Part shown: positions 43,475-53,880 of the stretch, piece after piece
Numbering within the stretch: position 1 is the stretch's first letter
How the letters are laid out: every line of letters begins with the position of its first letter
Assembly (NCBI RefSeq): GCF_000235425.2
Contig: NZ_KI912266.1
Span: 1,874,154-1,938,153 of the forward strand
Source: Pseudofrankia saprophytica
GTDB taxonomy: Bacteria > Actinomycetota > Actinomycetes > Frankiales > Frankiaceae
Direction: 5' to 3'
DNA length: 64,000 nt
The notes under the pieces: generated by a model
What the model was told of the DNA's origin: nothing
The model's database searches: none
Seen by the model: only the letters and a program-made list of their open reading frames with translations
Made by a program: the position numbers and the translations under genes

Positions 43475-46400
43475 GCCCGGCGCGCGTGCACGGCGGACCG
43501 GCCAGCGGCCTCGACGCGGATCGCGCCCACGGGCACACCAAGGTCACGAACGGTTCCGCCGGCTCTGCCAGCTCGACCGGCTCTACCAGCTCCGCTGAGC
43601 CCTTCGGCGTGCTGCGGGAAAGGCTCGTCGACGCGGCGGCGGCGTTCGCGGCGGATTCGACCGCGCTAGCCGAGATCATGGCCGGCCTGGTCGATGACGT
43701 CGGTTGGGCGCTGCGCGAGCCGCTCGAGATCTTCCCCGTCTGCCACCACTCGCCGGCGTCGGCACTGGCGATGGCCAGCCGGTTGTGGGAGAAGCGGCCG
43801 AAAGTCATCTACCTGGAGCTGTGCGAGGATCTGCGGCCTCTGCTCGGTGAGCTACGCAACTGCCGGCTGCCGGTGGCGCCGCAGGCGTTCGCCCACGAGC
43901 TGGCCGGGTTTCCCGCCGGCTGGGGCCCACTGAGCATCGTCGCGCCGATCACCGAGGCCTCCGCCGAGTACCAGGCGATCGCCTACGCGCTCGAGACGCC
44001 GGACGTCGAGCTCGTGCTCGTCGACTGGTCGACCGACCACCTCTTCCAGTGGGAGGAACGCGCGGCGGCCGAGGCGGCGGCCAGCGCCCGCCCGGCACCG
44101 CGGGACGCGCCGGACGGGGGCGGGGGGGCCGCCGAGCCCGCGGACCCCGACCGCGGCGACGAGGCGGCGCTACACGGCGACGCGGTCGGCATCGAGATCG
44201 GCGACCTGCGCCCCCGGTTCGCCGAGCTGGAGGAGTTCCTGCTGCGGCACGGGCGGGTCCGGCACTGGTCGGAATGGTGGGACCAGTACGTCGAGCAGCC
44301 ACTGGCGGTCGCCGACTACGACACCTACCGGCAGGCGATGACGCTCATCGGCAGCCTGTTCCGGCGGATGACGCCCGCGGGCGGTGGCCACCGGCTGGCC
44401 CGGGACGAGGAACGCGAGCGCCACATGTGGACCCGGATCCGGGAGCACCTGGCCCGGTCCGGCGTCGACCGGTCGGAGTGCCTCTACGTCTGCGGCGCGT
44501 TTCACGCCGTCAGCCGCGTCCCCGAGTTCGGCACGCTCGCCGGTCCGCCCGGGTGGGAGCCGCCCCGCCGGGAGCCGGCTGTCGAGCCGCCCGGCCAGGA
44601 GATCCACGAGATCCACGAGACCTACGAGATCGGCCCGGTGACGGCCACCCGCTGGATGTATGGGCTCATCCCGTCCAGCCACTCGGCCATCGAGGCGCAG
44701 TTCGGCCTCGCCGGCGGATCCGTGTCGATCGCGCGGGCCACCTGGGCGAAGGCGCTGACCCGCTCGGGCGTCACCCCGTTCCAGCTCACCGACGGTCGCG
44801 CCACGGGCCGCCGCGCCCGGCCCGCGAAGGTGGCCAGGACGGGCGGGACGGGGCCGGGCAGGACCGGTCCCGACGGCCGCCAGGCCGGCGGCGCCGAAGG
44901 CCGGGACGGGCCGGGCGGCGCTGCCGAGCCCCTGGTGGGCTTCCTCGAACGGCCGCCGGCGCTCGATGGGCTGGACGAGGCCGAGCTGCTCGGCTGGTCC
45001 GTGGACATCGTCAGGCTGGCCCGCCGAAGCGGTTACCTCGCCAGCACCGCCGACGCGATCGCCGTGTTCGAGACCTCGATCCTGCTCGCCGGGCTGCGCA
45101 ACCGGGCCCGCCCCACGCCGTACGACTTCCAGGACGCGGCGGTCACCTGCATCGAGAAGGACGTCGTTCCCGGCCGCCGTGACGTGCGGCGGCTGTGCGA
45201 GATCCTGCTCGGCGGAGACCGGATCGGCCAGGTCGGCTACGACGCGCTCCCGCCGCTCGCCCAGGACGTCTACGACCGGCTTGCCCCGCTTGGGCTCGAT
45301 CTGGACAAGCGCACCGTGCAACGGGTGTTGATCGACCTCGCGGCGAGCCCCGAGCTGGCCGAGTGCTCGCACCTGCTGTGGATGTTGCGTTACCTGCTGC
45401 CAGATGGGGCGATCCGTCCCATCCTCGGGGTACGGCGGCTTGGCGAGCGTTCCGTCCAGGAGAGCTGGGACGTGGCGATCGGCCGGCACCAGCGAGTGCT
45501 GATCGAGCTGGGCTACGAGGCGGTCACCATCGAGCAGGCGGTGGAGCAGCGGCTGCGGCGCGCCGCCTGGGCGCCGACGGCCACCGCGGCGGTCGCGCTC
45601 GCCGCCGTCGAGGACGCGATCGTCTATCTCGACAGCCGCCGCCTCGCCGAGGAGCTGGGCGCCCGCGCCGTCGAGCTGCTCACCACCGAACGGACCGTCG
45701 ACGACGCGCCCGAGGTGCTGCGCCGCATCCGCCGCCTGCTGGACTACTACCGGGTCAACGAGCCGAGCCTGCCGGCCTGGTGCGAGCAGTTCGTCAAGGG
45801 CGGGTACGCGCACTACTGCACGCTGCTGCCGACCGCCTTCACCGCCGAGGACGTCGGTGTCCGCCAGGTGGCCTCCATGCTCGGCTTCCTGCTGACCCTG
45901 GAGAACCTCGCGCTGTCCCTCGGCTGTGATCGCGCGCAGCTGGAGCTGGCCGTGCGCCAGTCCCATCCAGAGGAGCCGGCCCGGGTCGCGCTGCTGTGGG
46001 CCGCCCAGACCCGGCTCGGTCAGTTGCCCATGGCCGAGCTGCGAGCGCGCTGCGACGACCTGCTCGCGGGCCCGCTCACCGTCCCGGCGTTCCCGCGCTA
46101 TCTGGCGGGTCTCGTCCAGGCCCTGGAGCCAGTGCCGACGCTTACCCCGTTCGCGGTCGAGATGATCTCCAAGGCGTTCGCGCGGCTGCCCGACCCAGTC
46201 CTGCTTCCCTGGCTGCCGACACTGGTCACGACACTGCGTGACCACGCGGGCGAGCTGGTACCGACGCTCGTGCGCGAGGCGGGCCGTACCTTCCCCGGGA
46301 ACCTGGCGGACCTGGACGCGTGGGTCGCGCCCTGGTCGGACCGTCCGGCCTCCACCGTGCCCGCGGTGGACCCGGCCGATGCCGGGCGTACCTATCCGGG

Positions 46401-46500
46401 TGTTGCCGAGGTCGCCCGGTTGCTGGCGGATCACCCGGCGACCGCCGACGCGGTCCACGACCTGATCGCGCCGCGGGTCAGACCGACAGACTCGCCGTGA
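43471..46500 (+). CDS. DUF5682 family protein (YehM-like)
   Basis: 1009 aa from GTG 43471. N-terminal ~330 residues carry FPVCHHSPASALAMASRLW, VIYLELCEDL and YVCGAFHAVSRVP, conserved His/Cys motifs reminiscent of TraB/ChaN-like folds. A ~60-residue Gly/Arg insert follows, then a long all-helical C-terminal half (~500-1000). Ends overlapping the converging mutY gene by 23 bases. Last gene of the SWIM-VWA-AAA set; catalytic role unproven. Confidence 0.85.
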   Translation: MSPARVHGGPASGLDADRAHGHTKVTNGSAGSASSTGSTSSAEPFGVLRERLVDAAAAFAADSTALAEIMAGLVDDVGWALREPLEIFPVCHHSPASALAMASRLWEKRPKVIYLELCEDLRPLLGELRNCRLPVAPQAFAHELAGFPAGWGPLSIVAPITEASAEYQAIAYALETPDVELVLVDWSTDHLFQWEERAAAEAAASARPAPRDAPDGGGGAAEPADPDRGDEAALHGDAVGIEIGDLRPRFAELEEFLLRHGRVRHWSEWWDQYVEQPLAVADYDTYRQAMTLIGSLFRRMTPAGGGHRLARDEERERHMWTRIREHLARSGVDRSECLYVCGAFHAVSRVPEFGTLAGPPGWEPPRREPAVEPPGQEIHEIHETYEIGPVTATRWMYGLIPSSHSAIEAQFGLAGGSVSIARATWAKALTRSGVTPFQLTDGRATGRRARPAKVARTGGTGPGRTGPDGRQAGGAEGRDGPGGAAEPLVGFLERPPALDGLDEAELLGWSVDIVRLARRSGYLASTADAIAVFETSILLAGLRNRARPTPYDFQDAAVTCIEKDVVPGRRDVRRLCEILLGGDRIGQVGYDALPPLAQDVYDRLAPLGLDLDKRTVQRVLIDLAASPELAECSHLLWMLRYLLPDGAIRPILGVRRLGERSVQESWDVAIGRHQRVLIELGYEAVTIEQAVEQRLRRAAWAPTATAAVALAAVEDAIVYLDSRRLAEELGARAVELLTTERTVDDAPEVLRRIRRLLDYYRVNEPSLPAWCEQFVKGGYAHYCTLLPTAFTAEDVGVRQVASMLGFLLTLENLALSLGCDRAQLELAVRQSHPEEPARVALLWAAQTRLGQLPMAELRARCDDLLAGPLTVPAFPRYLAGLVQALEPVPTLTPFAVEMISKAFARLPDPVLLPWLPTLVTTLRDHAGELVPTLVREAGRTFPGNLADLDAWVAPWSDRPASTVPAVDPADAGRTYPGVAEVARLLADHPATADAVHDLIAPRVRPTDSP

Positions 46501-47431
46501 CATCGCCGGGCAGCGCGTACCTGCCAGGCCCGACGGCGACGGCGAGGCCGTCGTCGAGGAGGCCGCGCAGGGCGCGCTCCCGCTGGACCGGCTCGTCCCA
46601 GACGGCGTCGAGCAGGGCCGCGTCGACGGGGCCGTCCGCGTCTCGCAGCACGGCGAGCAGCCGGCCACGCACCTGGCGGTCGGTGCCGGCGTAGCCCTGC
46701 GGGCGCCGGGCCGGGCCGTCGTGGGGTGGGCTGCCGGCGAGCAGCCACGCGCACCGTTCCCGGACCGGGCAGCCGTCGCAGCGGGGTGCCCGGGCGACAC
46801 AGACCAGCGCGCCGAGCTCCATGAACGCGGCGCTGGCCCGGGCGGCGGTCTCCGGATCGGCCGGCAGCAGGTTCTCGACGGCGGCGAGGTCGCGACGGCT
46901 GACCGTGGCGGGACCCTCGGCGGCGCCCTCGACCGCGCGGGCGAACAGACGCCGGACGTTCACGTCGACCACCGCATGGCGCTGCCGGAACGCGAACGCG
47001 GCGACCGCGCGGGCCGTGTAAGTGCCGATACCTGGGAGGGCGAGCAGATCGTCGAGGCCGTCCGGGATCGCGCCGCCGTGCCGCTCGACGATGGCGGTCG
47101 CCGCCTGGTGCAGGCGCAGCGCCCGGCGCGGGTAGCCAAGACGCCCCCACATTCGAACGGCCTCGCCGGCCGGCTCCGCCGCGAGCGCGGCTGGGTCGGG
47201 CCAGCGCGCGAGCCAGGCCGCCCAGACCGGCAGCACCCGGTTCACGGGCGTCTGCTGCAGCATCACCTCACTGACGAGCACGCCCCAGGGCCCGGCCTCC
47301 GGCCGCCGCCAGGGCAGATCCCGCGCCACCAGCCCGTACCACTCGAGCACGACGTCGGCGAACGGACGCCCATCGGTCGCCCACGTGTCCGCCGTGCCCG
47401 CCTTACCCTGCTTCCCGTTCATCACCGCCAT
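46478..47431 (-). CDS. mutY: A/G-specific adenine glycosylase MutY
   Basis: 317 aa from ATG 47431 (another Met at codon 4). HhH-GPD fold: EVMLQQTPV with catalytic Glu55, LPGIGTYTARAVAAFAF hairpin, VDVNVRRLF with catalytic Asp, and a [4Fe-4S] loop C-X6-C-X2-C-X5-C (CVARAPRCDGCPVRERC). Shorter than E. coli MutY; the C-terminal 8-oxoG-reading Nudix-like domain is largely reduced to ~80 residues. Removes A opposite 8-oxoG. Confidence 0.93.
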   Translation of the reverse strand: MAVMNGKQGKAGTADTWATDGRPFADVVLEWYGLVARDLPWRRPEAGPWGVLVSEVMLQQTPVNRVLPVWAAWLARWPDPAALAAEPAGEAVRMWGRLGYPRRALRLHQAATAIVERHGGAIPDGLDDLLALPGIGTYTARAVAAFAFRQRHAVVDVNVRRLFARAVEGAAEGPATVSRRDLAAVENLLPADPETAARASAAFMELGALVCVARAPRCDGCPVRERCAWLLAGSPPHDGPARRPQGYAGTDRQVRGRLLAVLRDADGPVDAALLDAVWDEPVQRERALRGLLDDGLAVAVGPGRYALPGDVTASLSV

Positions 47432-47593
47432 CGTGCCAGCCGCCCGGCCAGGGCCGTCCCACCGGGCCGGCCCTGCCTCGTCCGACTGGCCGGCCCTGAT
47501 CCGCGCGGCTGGACCGACCCGCTGGGCCCGACTCCGGGCATGGCAAAGCGGGCCGTCCCAACACCTGCGTGCAGGCGAGACGACCCGCTTCGT

Positions 47594-47610
47594 CTGACCC
47601 GGAGGGTCAG
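47594..47610 (-). terminator. Hairpin after carD
   Basis: CTGACCC-GGA-GGGTCAG, 7 perfect pairs, 19 bases beyond the carD stop. Confidence 0.5.
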
Positions 47611-47629
47611 CGAGCTAGCTGAGACGTGG

Positions 47630-48112
47630 TCAACCGGCAAGGACCTCGTCGAGCATGGCCTCGGCCTTGTCCTCGTTGGTGCCCTCGGCGAGGGCAAGCT
47701 CACTGACGAGGATCTGCCGAGCCTTGCTGAGCATCCGCTTTTCGCCGGCCGACAGGCCGCGCTCCCGGTCACGTCGCCACAGGTCGCGAACGACCTCGGC
47801 CACCTTGTTCACGTCGCCCGAGGCCAGCTTCTCGAGGTTGGCCTTGTACCGGCGCGACCAGTTGGTCGGCTCCTCGGTGTGCGGCGCGCGCAGCACCTCG
47901 AAGACGCGCTCCAGGCCGTCCTGGCCGACGACATCGCGCACGCCAACCATGCCGATGTTGTCGGCCGGTACGCGCACGGTCAGGTCGCCCTGAGCCACCT
48001 TGAGCACGAGATAGAGTTTCTCTTCACCTTTGATGACGCGCGTTTCAATCGCATCGATGAGAGCAGCCCCGTGATGCGGGTAAACGACGGTCTCGCCGAC
48101 TTGGAAAGCCAT
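47630..48112 (-). CDS. carD: CarD-family RNA polymerase-binding transcription factor
   Basis: 160 aa from ATG 48112 with AAGGGG upstream. N-terminal RNA polymerase-interacting domain ([17 protein letters not shown]) and C-terminal helical DNA-binding domain ([20 protein letters not shown]) are highly conserved. Stabilises open promoter complexes, including at rRNA genes. A TACGCT -10-like element lies about 25-30 bases upstream of the start. Confidence 0.96.
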   Translation of the reverse strand: MAFQVGETVVYPHHGAALIDAIETRVIKGEEKLYLVLKVAQGDLTVRVPADNIGMVGVRDVVGQDGLERVFEVLRAPHTEEPTNWSRRYKANLEKLASGDVNKVAEVVRDLWRRDRERGLSAGEKRMLSKARQILVSELALAEGTNEDKAEAMLDEVLAG

Positions 48113-48935
48113 GTGTCACGTGCCCCTTCCGCCTCTACCAGCGTAACACGCACGCATCGCTGCAGGTCAGACGCATGCGGGGTCGCGCGCGGTCGACGGG
48201 GCCGCTCTGGTCCGCCGCAGCGGAGCGTTCTGGCCACGCTCCGCCAACCACGAACACCGCCCGGCGTCGGCTTGCGCCGCTTCGGTCAAGCCGTCCGGCT
48301 GGTCTGACCGAACTGTCCGACCCGCGTCCCGACCTGCTGAAACGCTCGCCACACTCGCGCGGCCACACCGCCGTCATGTCCCGGTCGAACGGCGCCCGGC
48401 GGACCGTTCATGAACACGCCGCGTGGCCCCGCACCGAAGGCCGAGACGCGCGGCGGCTCAGTTCCGCCGGCCCAAACCGGACCGAGACTTCGGCGCGTCG
48501 CATTCCGTCGCCGCACGCGGTGACCGGCCCGTGTACTCCGCGCCGACAAAACGGTGGCATGGCGTAGCGGAGTAGTTGGCAATCGCGAGATTCCGACCGG
48601 TGTCGGCACCGGAGCTGACGCACCGGTACCGCCCTGATCCATGGCGGGGTCGCGGACCTACCCGACCCGGGCGGCGACCTCCTGCGACGGAGCACTACCT
48701 GAACCGCCGCCGGCCTGGCCTGGCGGATCGCCGGCGAGGCAGCGGTCACACCGCACCCGGGCTCGCCGCCCGCGCGAGGCACGTCCGCATACCAGGTGGC
48801 TAGTCTTAGCGCCGAGCAGCCCAAGGCGCCCCCGCGCGGCCGTCGCCGTGCCCGTCTCGTCGTCCGGCTGCGCTACTGGACCAGCGCGGGCGCCCTGTTC
48901 GGGTGCCGCGCCCGCACGACAGGAGTCACCGAGCC
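48113..48935. other. Divergent region carD / lipoprotein gene
   Basis: About 820 bases, unusually long for the window. No family, RNA or clear repeat was recognised; only the two promoters are expected. Confidence 0.4.
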
Positions 48936-49664
48936 GTGAGCCGCCGTCCGGGGGCGCGCAGCGCAGCCATTTCGCGCCGTCCCGCCGTCACGTCCGCCCC
49001 GCCCATCTCGCGCGCCGCGGGCGTCGCCCCGGCCCGCTCGCTGCGCCGCACGGCGGCGGCGCTGGCCGCCGCCGCGCTGCTGTCCGCTCCGGCGCTCGCT
49101 GCCTGTGCCAGCGGCACTGACGCGATGACGGGCCTGGCGCGCACGACGACGAACACCGCCAACGGCGCCGTCGGCACCATCGACCTGCGCAACGTCTACG
49201 TCGCCGGCCCGGTCAGGGCCGGCGAGGACGCCCAGGTCATCTCGGCCCTGTTCAACGGCGGGAGCCAGGCCGACGAACTGGTCAGTGTCTCGTCACCGGA
49301 CGCGGCCGGGGGCGCACCCGGCAGCCCGGCGACGCTGCCCCCGGCGGGCGGCCAGATCTACATCGCCAACGGCTCGGCTCCGAGCCTCACCGGCCTGAAG
49401 AAGGACCTGCCGGTGGGCTCCGCGACGAAGGTGACCTTCACGTTCGCCAAGGCCGGCGCCGTCACCCTGGACGTGCCGGTCGAGGAGCCGCTGCCCGGCG
49501 CCTCCGGCACGCCCACCGCCACGCCGTCCGCGTCCGCGACACCCACCGCGACCCCGCCGGCGGCGACGTCCGCGACACCGTCCGCGGGCTCCACCGCCAC
49601 CCCGACGGCCGGCTCCACCGCCACCCCGACCGTGGGAACCAGCGCCACCTCCACCGCCGGCTGA
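48936..49664 (+). CDS. Lipoprotein, DUF461/PCu(A)C-like
   Basis: 242 aa from GTG 48936 with AGGAG upstream. A long basic leader (~1-40) precedes the hydrophobic signal and lipobox LAAC near residue 58. The mature domain (IDLRNVYVAGPVRAGEDAQVISALFNGG ... KVTFTFAKAGAVTLDVPVEEP) resembles the actinobacterial lipoprotein encoded next to carD/disA-type loci and the PCu(A)C fold; copper-binding Met/His are not obvious. The last ~60 residues are Thr/Ala/Ser/Pro repeats, probably a wall-spanning stalk. Confidence 0.72.
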   Translation: MSRRPGARSAAISRRPAVTSAPPISRAAGVAPARSLRRTAAALAAAALLSAPALAACASGTDAMTGLARTTTNTANGAVGTIDLRNVYVAGPVRAGEDAQVISALFNGGSQADELVSVSSPDAAGGAPGSPATLPPAGGQIYIANGSAPSLTGLKKDLPVGSATKVTFTFAKAGAVTLDVPVEEPLPGASGTPTATPSASATPTATPPAATSATPSAGSTATPTAGSTATPTVGTSATSTAG

Positions 49665-49975
49665 GCCGACGGCGCGCCCAGTCGAAAGAACCTCCGGCTG
49701 CAAGGCGCGTGATCAGCCCGCGGACGCTCTAGCGGTGATCTTGCCGTTACAGCGGCGGGTGACCGTGCGGGCGCGGAGGCGCGCCTCGCGGAGGCCCGGC
49801 CACAGAGCGAAGCGAACGTGGTTGGGCCGCAGCGAGGTCGCCGCAGCGCCCGTTCGCGGAGGAGGACACGGCCCGGAGGTAGCCCGCGAGCCGCCAGGCG
49901 AGCGGGCTGCCGGAGGGCCGTGCCCGCACGGAGCGAACCAGCAACATTGTCGCACCCGCTGGCTACCGTCGGGCC
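49665..49975. other. Intergenic region with long structured repeat before radA
   Basis: About 310 bases, nearly filled by the repeat copy at 49746-49941. The radA start follows 34 bases after the repeat, with no strong SD. Confidence 0.6.
49746..49941 (-). repeat. Long structured repeat, copy C
   Basis: Minus-oriented copy ending ACGGAGCGAACCAG. Hairpin 1 arms GGTAGCCCGC / GCGGGCTGCC (one G-T pair) replace those of copies A and B, and its loop is changed too; hairpin 2 keeps the AGCGAAGC loop with CCAC / GTGG. Confidence 0.85.
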
Positions 49976-51457
49976 ATGGCGGTTTCGCGGTCCAGCGGGA
50001 ACGAGACGGCCGGCGGGCGGGCCAACCGGTCGCGGGCCGACGGTGGGTTTCGGTGTAGCGAGTGCGGCACCGAGTCGATTCGCTGGGCGGGGCGCTGCGC
50101 GCGCTGCCAGGCGTGGGGGACGCTCGAGGCGCAGCGTGCCGCGCCGCGGCGGGCGGCCGTGCCAGGCTCGGGTGCCACCGCGGCCGCCACGGTGACCGTT
50201 CCGGCCCAGCCGGTCACGGAGGTGGACCCAACACCGGCGAACCGGCGGGCCTCCGGCGTCGACGAGCTCGACCGGGTGCTCGGCGGCGGGATCGTGCCGG
50301 GCGCCGTGATCCTGCTCGCCGGCGAGCCGGGGGTGGGCAAGTCGACGCTGTTGCTGGAGGTCGCCGCGCGCAGCGCGGAGGCCGGTCACCGGGCGCTCAT
50401 CGTCACCGGCGAGGAGTCGGCCGCGCAGGTCAGGCTGCGCGCCGGGCGCACCGGCACGCTGCACCCCGACCTGTGGCTCGCGGCCGAGACGGACCTCGGG
50501 GCGCTGCTGGGCCACGTCGAGGAGGTCAAGCCGACGCTGCTGGTGGTCGACTCGATACAGACGATCTCCGCCGCCGGCGCCGAGGGCGTGGCGGGTGGCG
50601 TGACCCAGGTCCGCGAGGTCGCCGCCGCGCTGATCCGTACGGCCAAGGCGCTCGGCCTCGCCACGGTGCTGGTCGGGCACGTCACCAAGGAGGGCACGGT
50701 CGCCGGCCCGCGGCTGCTGGAGCACCTCGTCGACGTGGTGCTGCATTTCGAGGGCGACCAGCAGACCGCGCTGCGGATGATCCGCGCGGTCAAGAACCGC
50801 TACGGGCCGACGGACGAGGTCGGCTGCTTCGAGATGAACGAGAACGGCATCTGGGGCATCGCCGACCCGAGCGGCCTGTTCCTGTCCCGAGGTGCGACCG
50901 CGAGCGCCGTTCCGGGCGTGTGCGTCACCGTGATGGTCGAGGGCCGTCGGCCACTCGTCGCCGAGGTCCAGGCGCTCGTCGCTCCGCAGAACGTCGTCGC
51001 CAGAACCGGCGGGGGCGGCGGGTCGGGCGGCGCGGGGCCGGCCCCGTTGCCGCCGCGGCGGGCGGTGTCCGGGCTCGACGGCGCCCGCGTCGCGATGATC
51101 ACCGCCGTGCTGCAGAAGCGGTCTGGATTCACCAGCCTCGGGGGGAGTGACATCTTCGCGGCCTCCGTCGGCGGCGTGCGGCTGTACGAGCCGGCCTCGG
51201 ACCTGGCCGTGGCGCTGGCGATGGTGAGCTCGGTGCAGGAGCGGGCGATCCCACCCGACCTGATCGCGCTCGGCGAGGTCGGGCTGACCGGCGAGATCCG
51301 CGCCGTCAGCGGCGTCGAGCGGCGGCTGGCGGCCGCGGCCAGGCTCGGCTTCCGGCGCGCGCTCGTGCCCCGCCTGTCCGGGATGACCCCGGAAGGGATG
51401 ACGGTGACGGAGGTTACCGATCTGCCCACCGCGATCGGCGAGATGTATGCCGGATAG
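49976..51457 (+). CDS. radA: DNA repair protein RadA (Sms)
   Basis: 493 aa. Zinc finger Cys27, 30, 41, 44 (CSECG ... CARC), RecA-like ATPase with Walker A GEPGVGKST at 116-124, RadA-specific KNRYG at 273-277, and a Lon-like C-terminal domain (GGSDIFAASVGG, ALGEVGLTGEIR). A Gly-rich insert lies near 343. Branch migration factor in recombination. Adjacent to disA as in many actinobacteria and bacilli. Confidence 0.96.
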   Translation: MAVSRSSGNETAGGRANRSRADGGFRCSECGTESIRWAGRCARCQAWGTLEAQRAAPRRAAVPGSGATAAATVTVPAQPVTEVDPTPANRRASGVDELDRVLGGGIVPGAVILLAGEPGVGKSTLLLEVAARSAEAGHRALIVTGEESAAQVRLRAGRTGTLHPDLWLAAETDLGALLGHVEEVKPTLLVVDSIQTISAAGAEGVAGGVTQVREVAAALIRTAKALGLATVLVGHVTKEGTVAGPRLLEHLVDVVLHFEGDQQTALRMIRAVKNRYGPTDEVGCFEMNENGIWGIADPSGLFLSRGATASAVPGVCVTVMVEGRRPLVAEVQALVAPQNVVARTGGGGGSGGAGPAPLPPRRAVSGLDGARVAMITAVLQKRSGFTSLGGSDIFAASVGGVRLYEPASDLAVALAMVSSVQERAIPPDLIALGEVGLTGEIRAVSGVERRLAAAARLGFRRALVPRLSGMTPEGMTVTEVTDLPTAIGEMYAG

Positions 51458-51794
51458 CGGTCTGGAACGGCCGCGGGCGGCGTGTTCACCGAGATGTTCA
51501 CCTGGAGGGCCGCCCGGCGGCGGCTGTCCGGAGTGACCTGACGATCCATCGAGGTGTGCATCCATCAAAGTTTCGACAGGGAGATGCCCGCTCGGGCAAC
51601 AAGGTGTGGTTAGGGCGACCTGTTCGCTAGGTCAAATGTTTTTCGGCCGTCGCGCGTGGAGGCCCTCCATGGTGGTACCCGCGGGCTCGATAGCATTGCG
51701 AACGTGGTAAGAGAGCTTGGCCGCGGCGCCGGCGCACGGGCGGCGGCATAGTCGCTCGTCCGGAGGTTCTGGGCGGGAGGAGTAGAGGAGCCCG
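51458..51794. other. Intergenic region radA / disA
   Basis: About 340 bases without a gene. I see no c-di-AMP riboswitch signature and no clear promoter. Confidence 0.4.
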
Positions 51795-52874
51795 ATGGCA
51801 GGACCACCCGGGGATGACGTCTTCCGGGCCACGCTGGCCGCCGTGGCGCCCGGAACCCCCTTTCGCGACGGCCTCGAGCGCATCCTCCGTGGTCACACCG
51901 GCGCGCTGATCGTCCTCGGTCGCGACAAGGTCGTGGAGGGGATCTGCACCGGCGGTTTCGAGCTGGATGTGGAGTTCTCGGCGACCCGGCTGCGGGAGCT
52001 CGCCAAGATGGACGGCGCGATCGTGCTGTCGTCCGACCTCGCCCGGATCGTGCGCGCCGCGGTCCACCTGGTGCCGGACCCGATGATTCCGACGGAGGAG
52101 TCCGGGACGCGGCACCGCACCGCCGAGCGGGTGGCCAGGCAGACCGGCCTGCCCGTCATCTCGGTAAGCCAGTCGATGCACATCATCGCGTTGTACGTCG
52201 TCGGCCGTCGCTACGTGCTCGATGGCTCGGCCGCGATCCTCTCCCGCGCGAACCAGGCGCTGGCGACGCTGGAGCGCTACAAGATGCGGCTCGACGAGGT
52301 CGCCGGCACGCTGTCCGCCCTGGAGATCGAGGATCTCGTGACCGTGCGCGACGCGATCTCCGTCCTGCAGCGGCTCGAGATGGTCCGCCGGATCGCCGAC
52401 GAGATCGAGAGCTACGTCGTCGAGCTCGGCACGGACGGCCGGCTGCTCTCGCTGCAGCTCGAGGAGCTGATGGCCGGCGTCGAGACCGAGCGCGAGCTGA
52501 CCGTGCGCGACTACCTGCCCGCCAGCGCCAAGGTCGGCAGCCCGGCAGAGGTGCTCACCGACCTGGCGGCGATGTCGGCGACCGATCTGCTCGACCTGAC
52601 CGCGCTCGCGCGGACCCTCGGGCTCGGCGGCGGCGCCGACGTGCTGGACCGCCAGATCAGCCCGCGCGGCTACCGCATGCTCGCGAAGATCCCACGCCTG
52701 CCGCGCCTGATCGTCGACCGCCTCGTCGACCACTTCGCCACCCTGCAGAAGCTCCTCGCCGCCGGCGTCGACGACCTGCAGGCCGTCGAGGGCGTGGGCG
52801 AGACCCGGGCCAAGGCCGTCCGCGAGGGCCTCTCCCGCCTCGCCGAGTCCTCCATCCTCGAGCGCTACGCGTAG
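51795..52874 (+). CDS. disA: DNA-integrity scanning diadenylate cyclase DisA
   Basis: 359 aa from ATG 51795. DAC domain with DGA at 73-75 and RHR at 106-108 ([10 protein letters not shown]) makes c-di-AMP from two ATP. A central helical spine and C-terminal HhH domain ([25 protein letters not shown]) read branched DNA. Full-length and intact. Works with RadA, which can inhibit DisA in other species. Confidence 0.97.
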   Translation: MAGPPGDDVFRATLAAVAPGTPFRDGLERILRGHTGALIVLGRDKVVEGICTGGFELDVEFSATRLRELAKMDGAIVLSSDLARIVRAAVHLVPDPMIPTEESGTRHRTAERVARQTGLPVISVSQSMHIIALYVVGRRYVLDGSAAILSRANQALATLERYKMRLDEVAGTLSALEIEDLVTVRDAISVLQRLEMVRRIADEIESYVVELGTDGRLLSLQLEELMAGVETERELTVRDYLPASAKVGSPAEVLTDLAAMSATDLLDLTALARTLGLGGGADVLDRQISPRGYRMLAKIPRLPRLIVDRLVDHFATLQKLLAAGVDDLQAVEGVGETRAKAVREGLSRLAESSILERYA

Positions 52875-53157
52875 CGCTGGCGCTCGGCGCCGGCCTCGCA
52901 CCGAGCGCCAGCCCGGTGTGGTCGCGGAGACGACGGTGGTGCGCGCAGTGCAGGGGTGGTGCGCGTTTGTGGTGGGCCGGGGCGGCCGGTAGGTTCGGGG
53001 CGAGCTTCGTCGGCCCGGAAGGGCCTGGGGTGGCCCGGCGGGATGGTTCTTCTTGTCTCAGGACGTGGCTGGCTGGCCTGGCGGGGATCGCCGGGGTGTC
53101 GGCGGCCTCCTGATCGGTCTGGATTCTGGTGAGGTCTGAGATCAAGCGAGGTCAGCG

Positions 53158-53880
53158 GTGACCGGGGCGAACGCGGCTGACGCGCGGGTCGCCGTCGTCG
53201 TGCCGGCGGCCGGCCGAGGCGAGCGGCTCGGCGGCGGGGTACCCAAGGCGCTGCGTCCGCTCGGCGGCCGCCCCATGTTGGTGCACGCGGTGCAGTCGCT
53301 GTTGGCGGCCGATCTGGTGTCGCAGATCGTCGTGGCCGCCCCGCCCACCCTGGTGGAGGTGGTGAGCCGGCTGCTCGGCCCCGATGTGCGGGTGCTGCCG
53401 GGCGGCGCCGAGCGGGTCGACTCGGTGCGCGGCGCGCTGCGCGCGCTCGACGACGACATCCGCGTGGTGCTGGTGCACGACGCGGCCCGCCCGCTCACCC
53501 CGCCGTCGCTCGTGGACGCGGTCGCGAGGGCCGTGCTCGGCGGGCATCCGGCTGTCATCCCGGTGCTGGCGCTCGCGGACACCGTCAAGGAGGTCGACGC
53601 GGACGGGCGGGTGCTGCGCACCCCGCCGCGCGGCGGCCTGCGCGCGGTCCAGACCCCGCAGGGCTTCCGCCGGGAGGTGCTGGAGGCGGCCTACGCGAGC
53701 CAGGAGGACGGCCAGCCGGCGGTGACCGACGACGCCGGCCTCGTGGAGCGGCTCGGAGTGCCGGTGGCGACCATCCCCGGCGCGGACGAGGCGTTCAAGG
53801 TGACCCGGCCCGCGGACCTGATCTTCGCCGAGGCGCTGCTGGCCCGGCGGCCGCTGGCCGAGTCCGGCCGGTCGTCGTGA
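53158..53880 (+). CDS. ispD: 2-C-methyl-D-erythritol 4-phosphate cytidylyltransferase
   Basis: 240 aa from GTG 53158. CTP-binding [27 protein letters not shown] and [11 protein letters not shown] are diagnostic. Second committed step of the MEP isoprenoid pathway. Overlaps ispF by 4 bases (GTGA), so the two are coupled. Confidence 0.96.
   Translation: MTGANAADARVAVVVPAAGRGERLGGGVPKALRPLGGRPMLVHAVQSLLAADLVSQIVVAAPPTLVEVVSRLLGPDVRVLPGGAERVDSVRGALRALDDDIRVVLVHDAARPLTPPSLVDAVARAVLGGHPAVIPVLALADTVKEVDADGRVLRTPPRGGLRAVQTPQGFRREVLEAAYASQEDGQPAVTDDAGLVERLGVPVATIPGADEAFKVTRPADLIFAEALLARRPLAESGRSS

Noticed and set aside
51458-51794. c-di-AMP riboswitch near disA
   Set aside because: No recognisable ydaO-type core in the interval.
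52875-53157. Short rightward frame between disA and ispD
   Set aside because: Low-complexity Arg/Trp/Gly text, no SD and no recognisable sequence; treated as intergenic.
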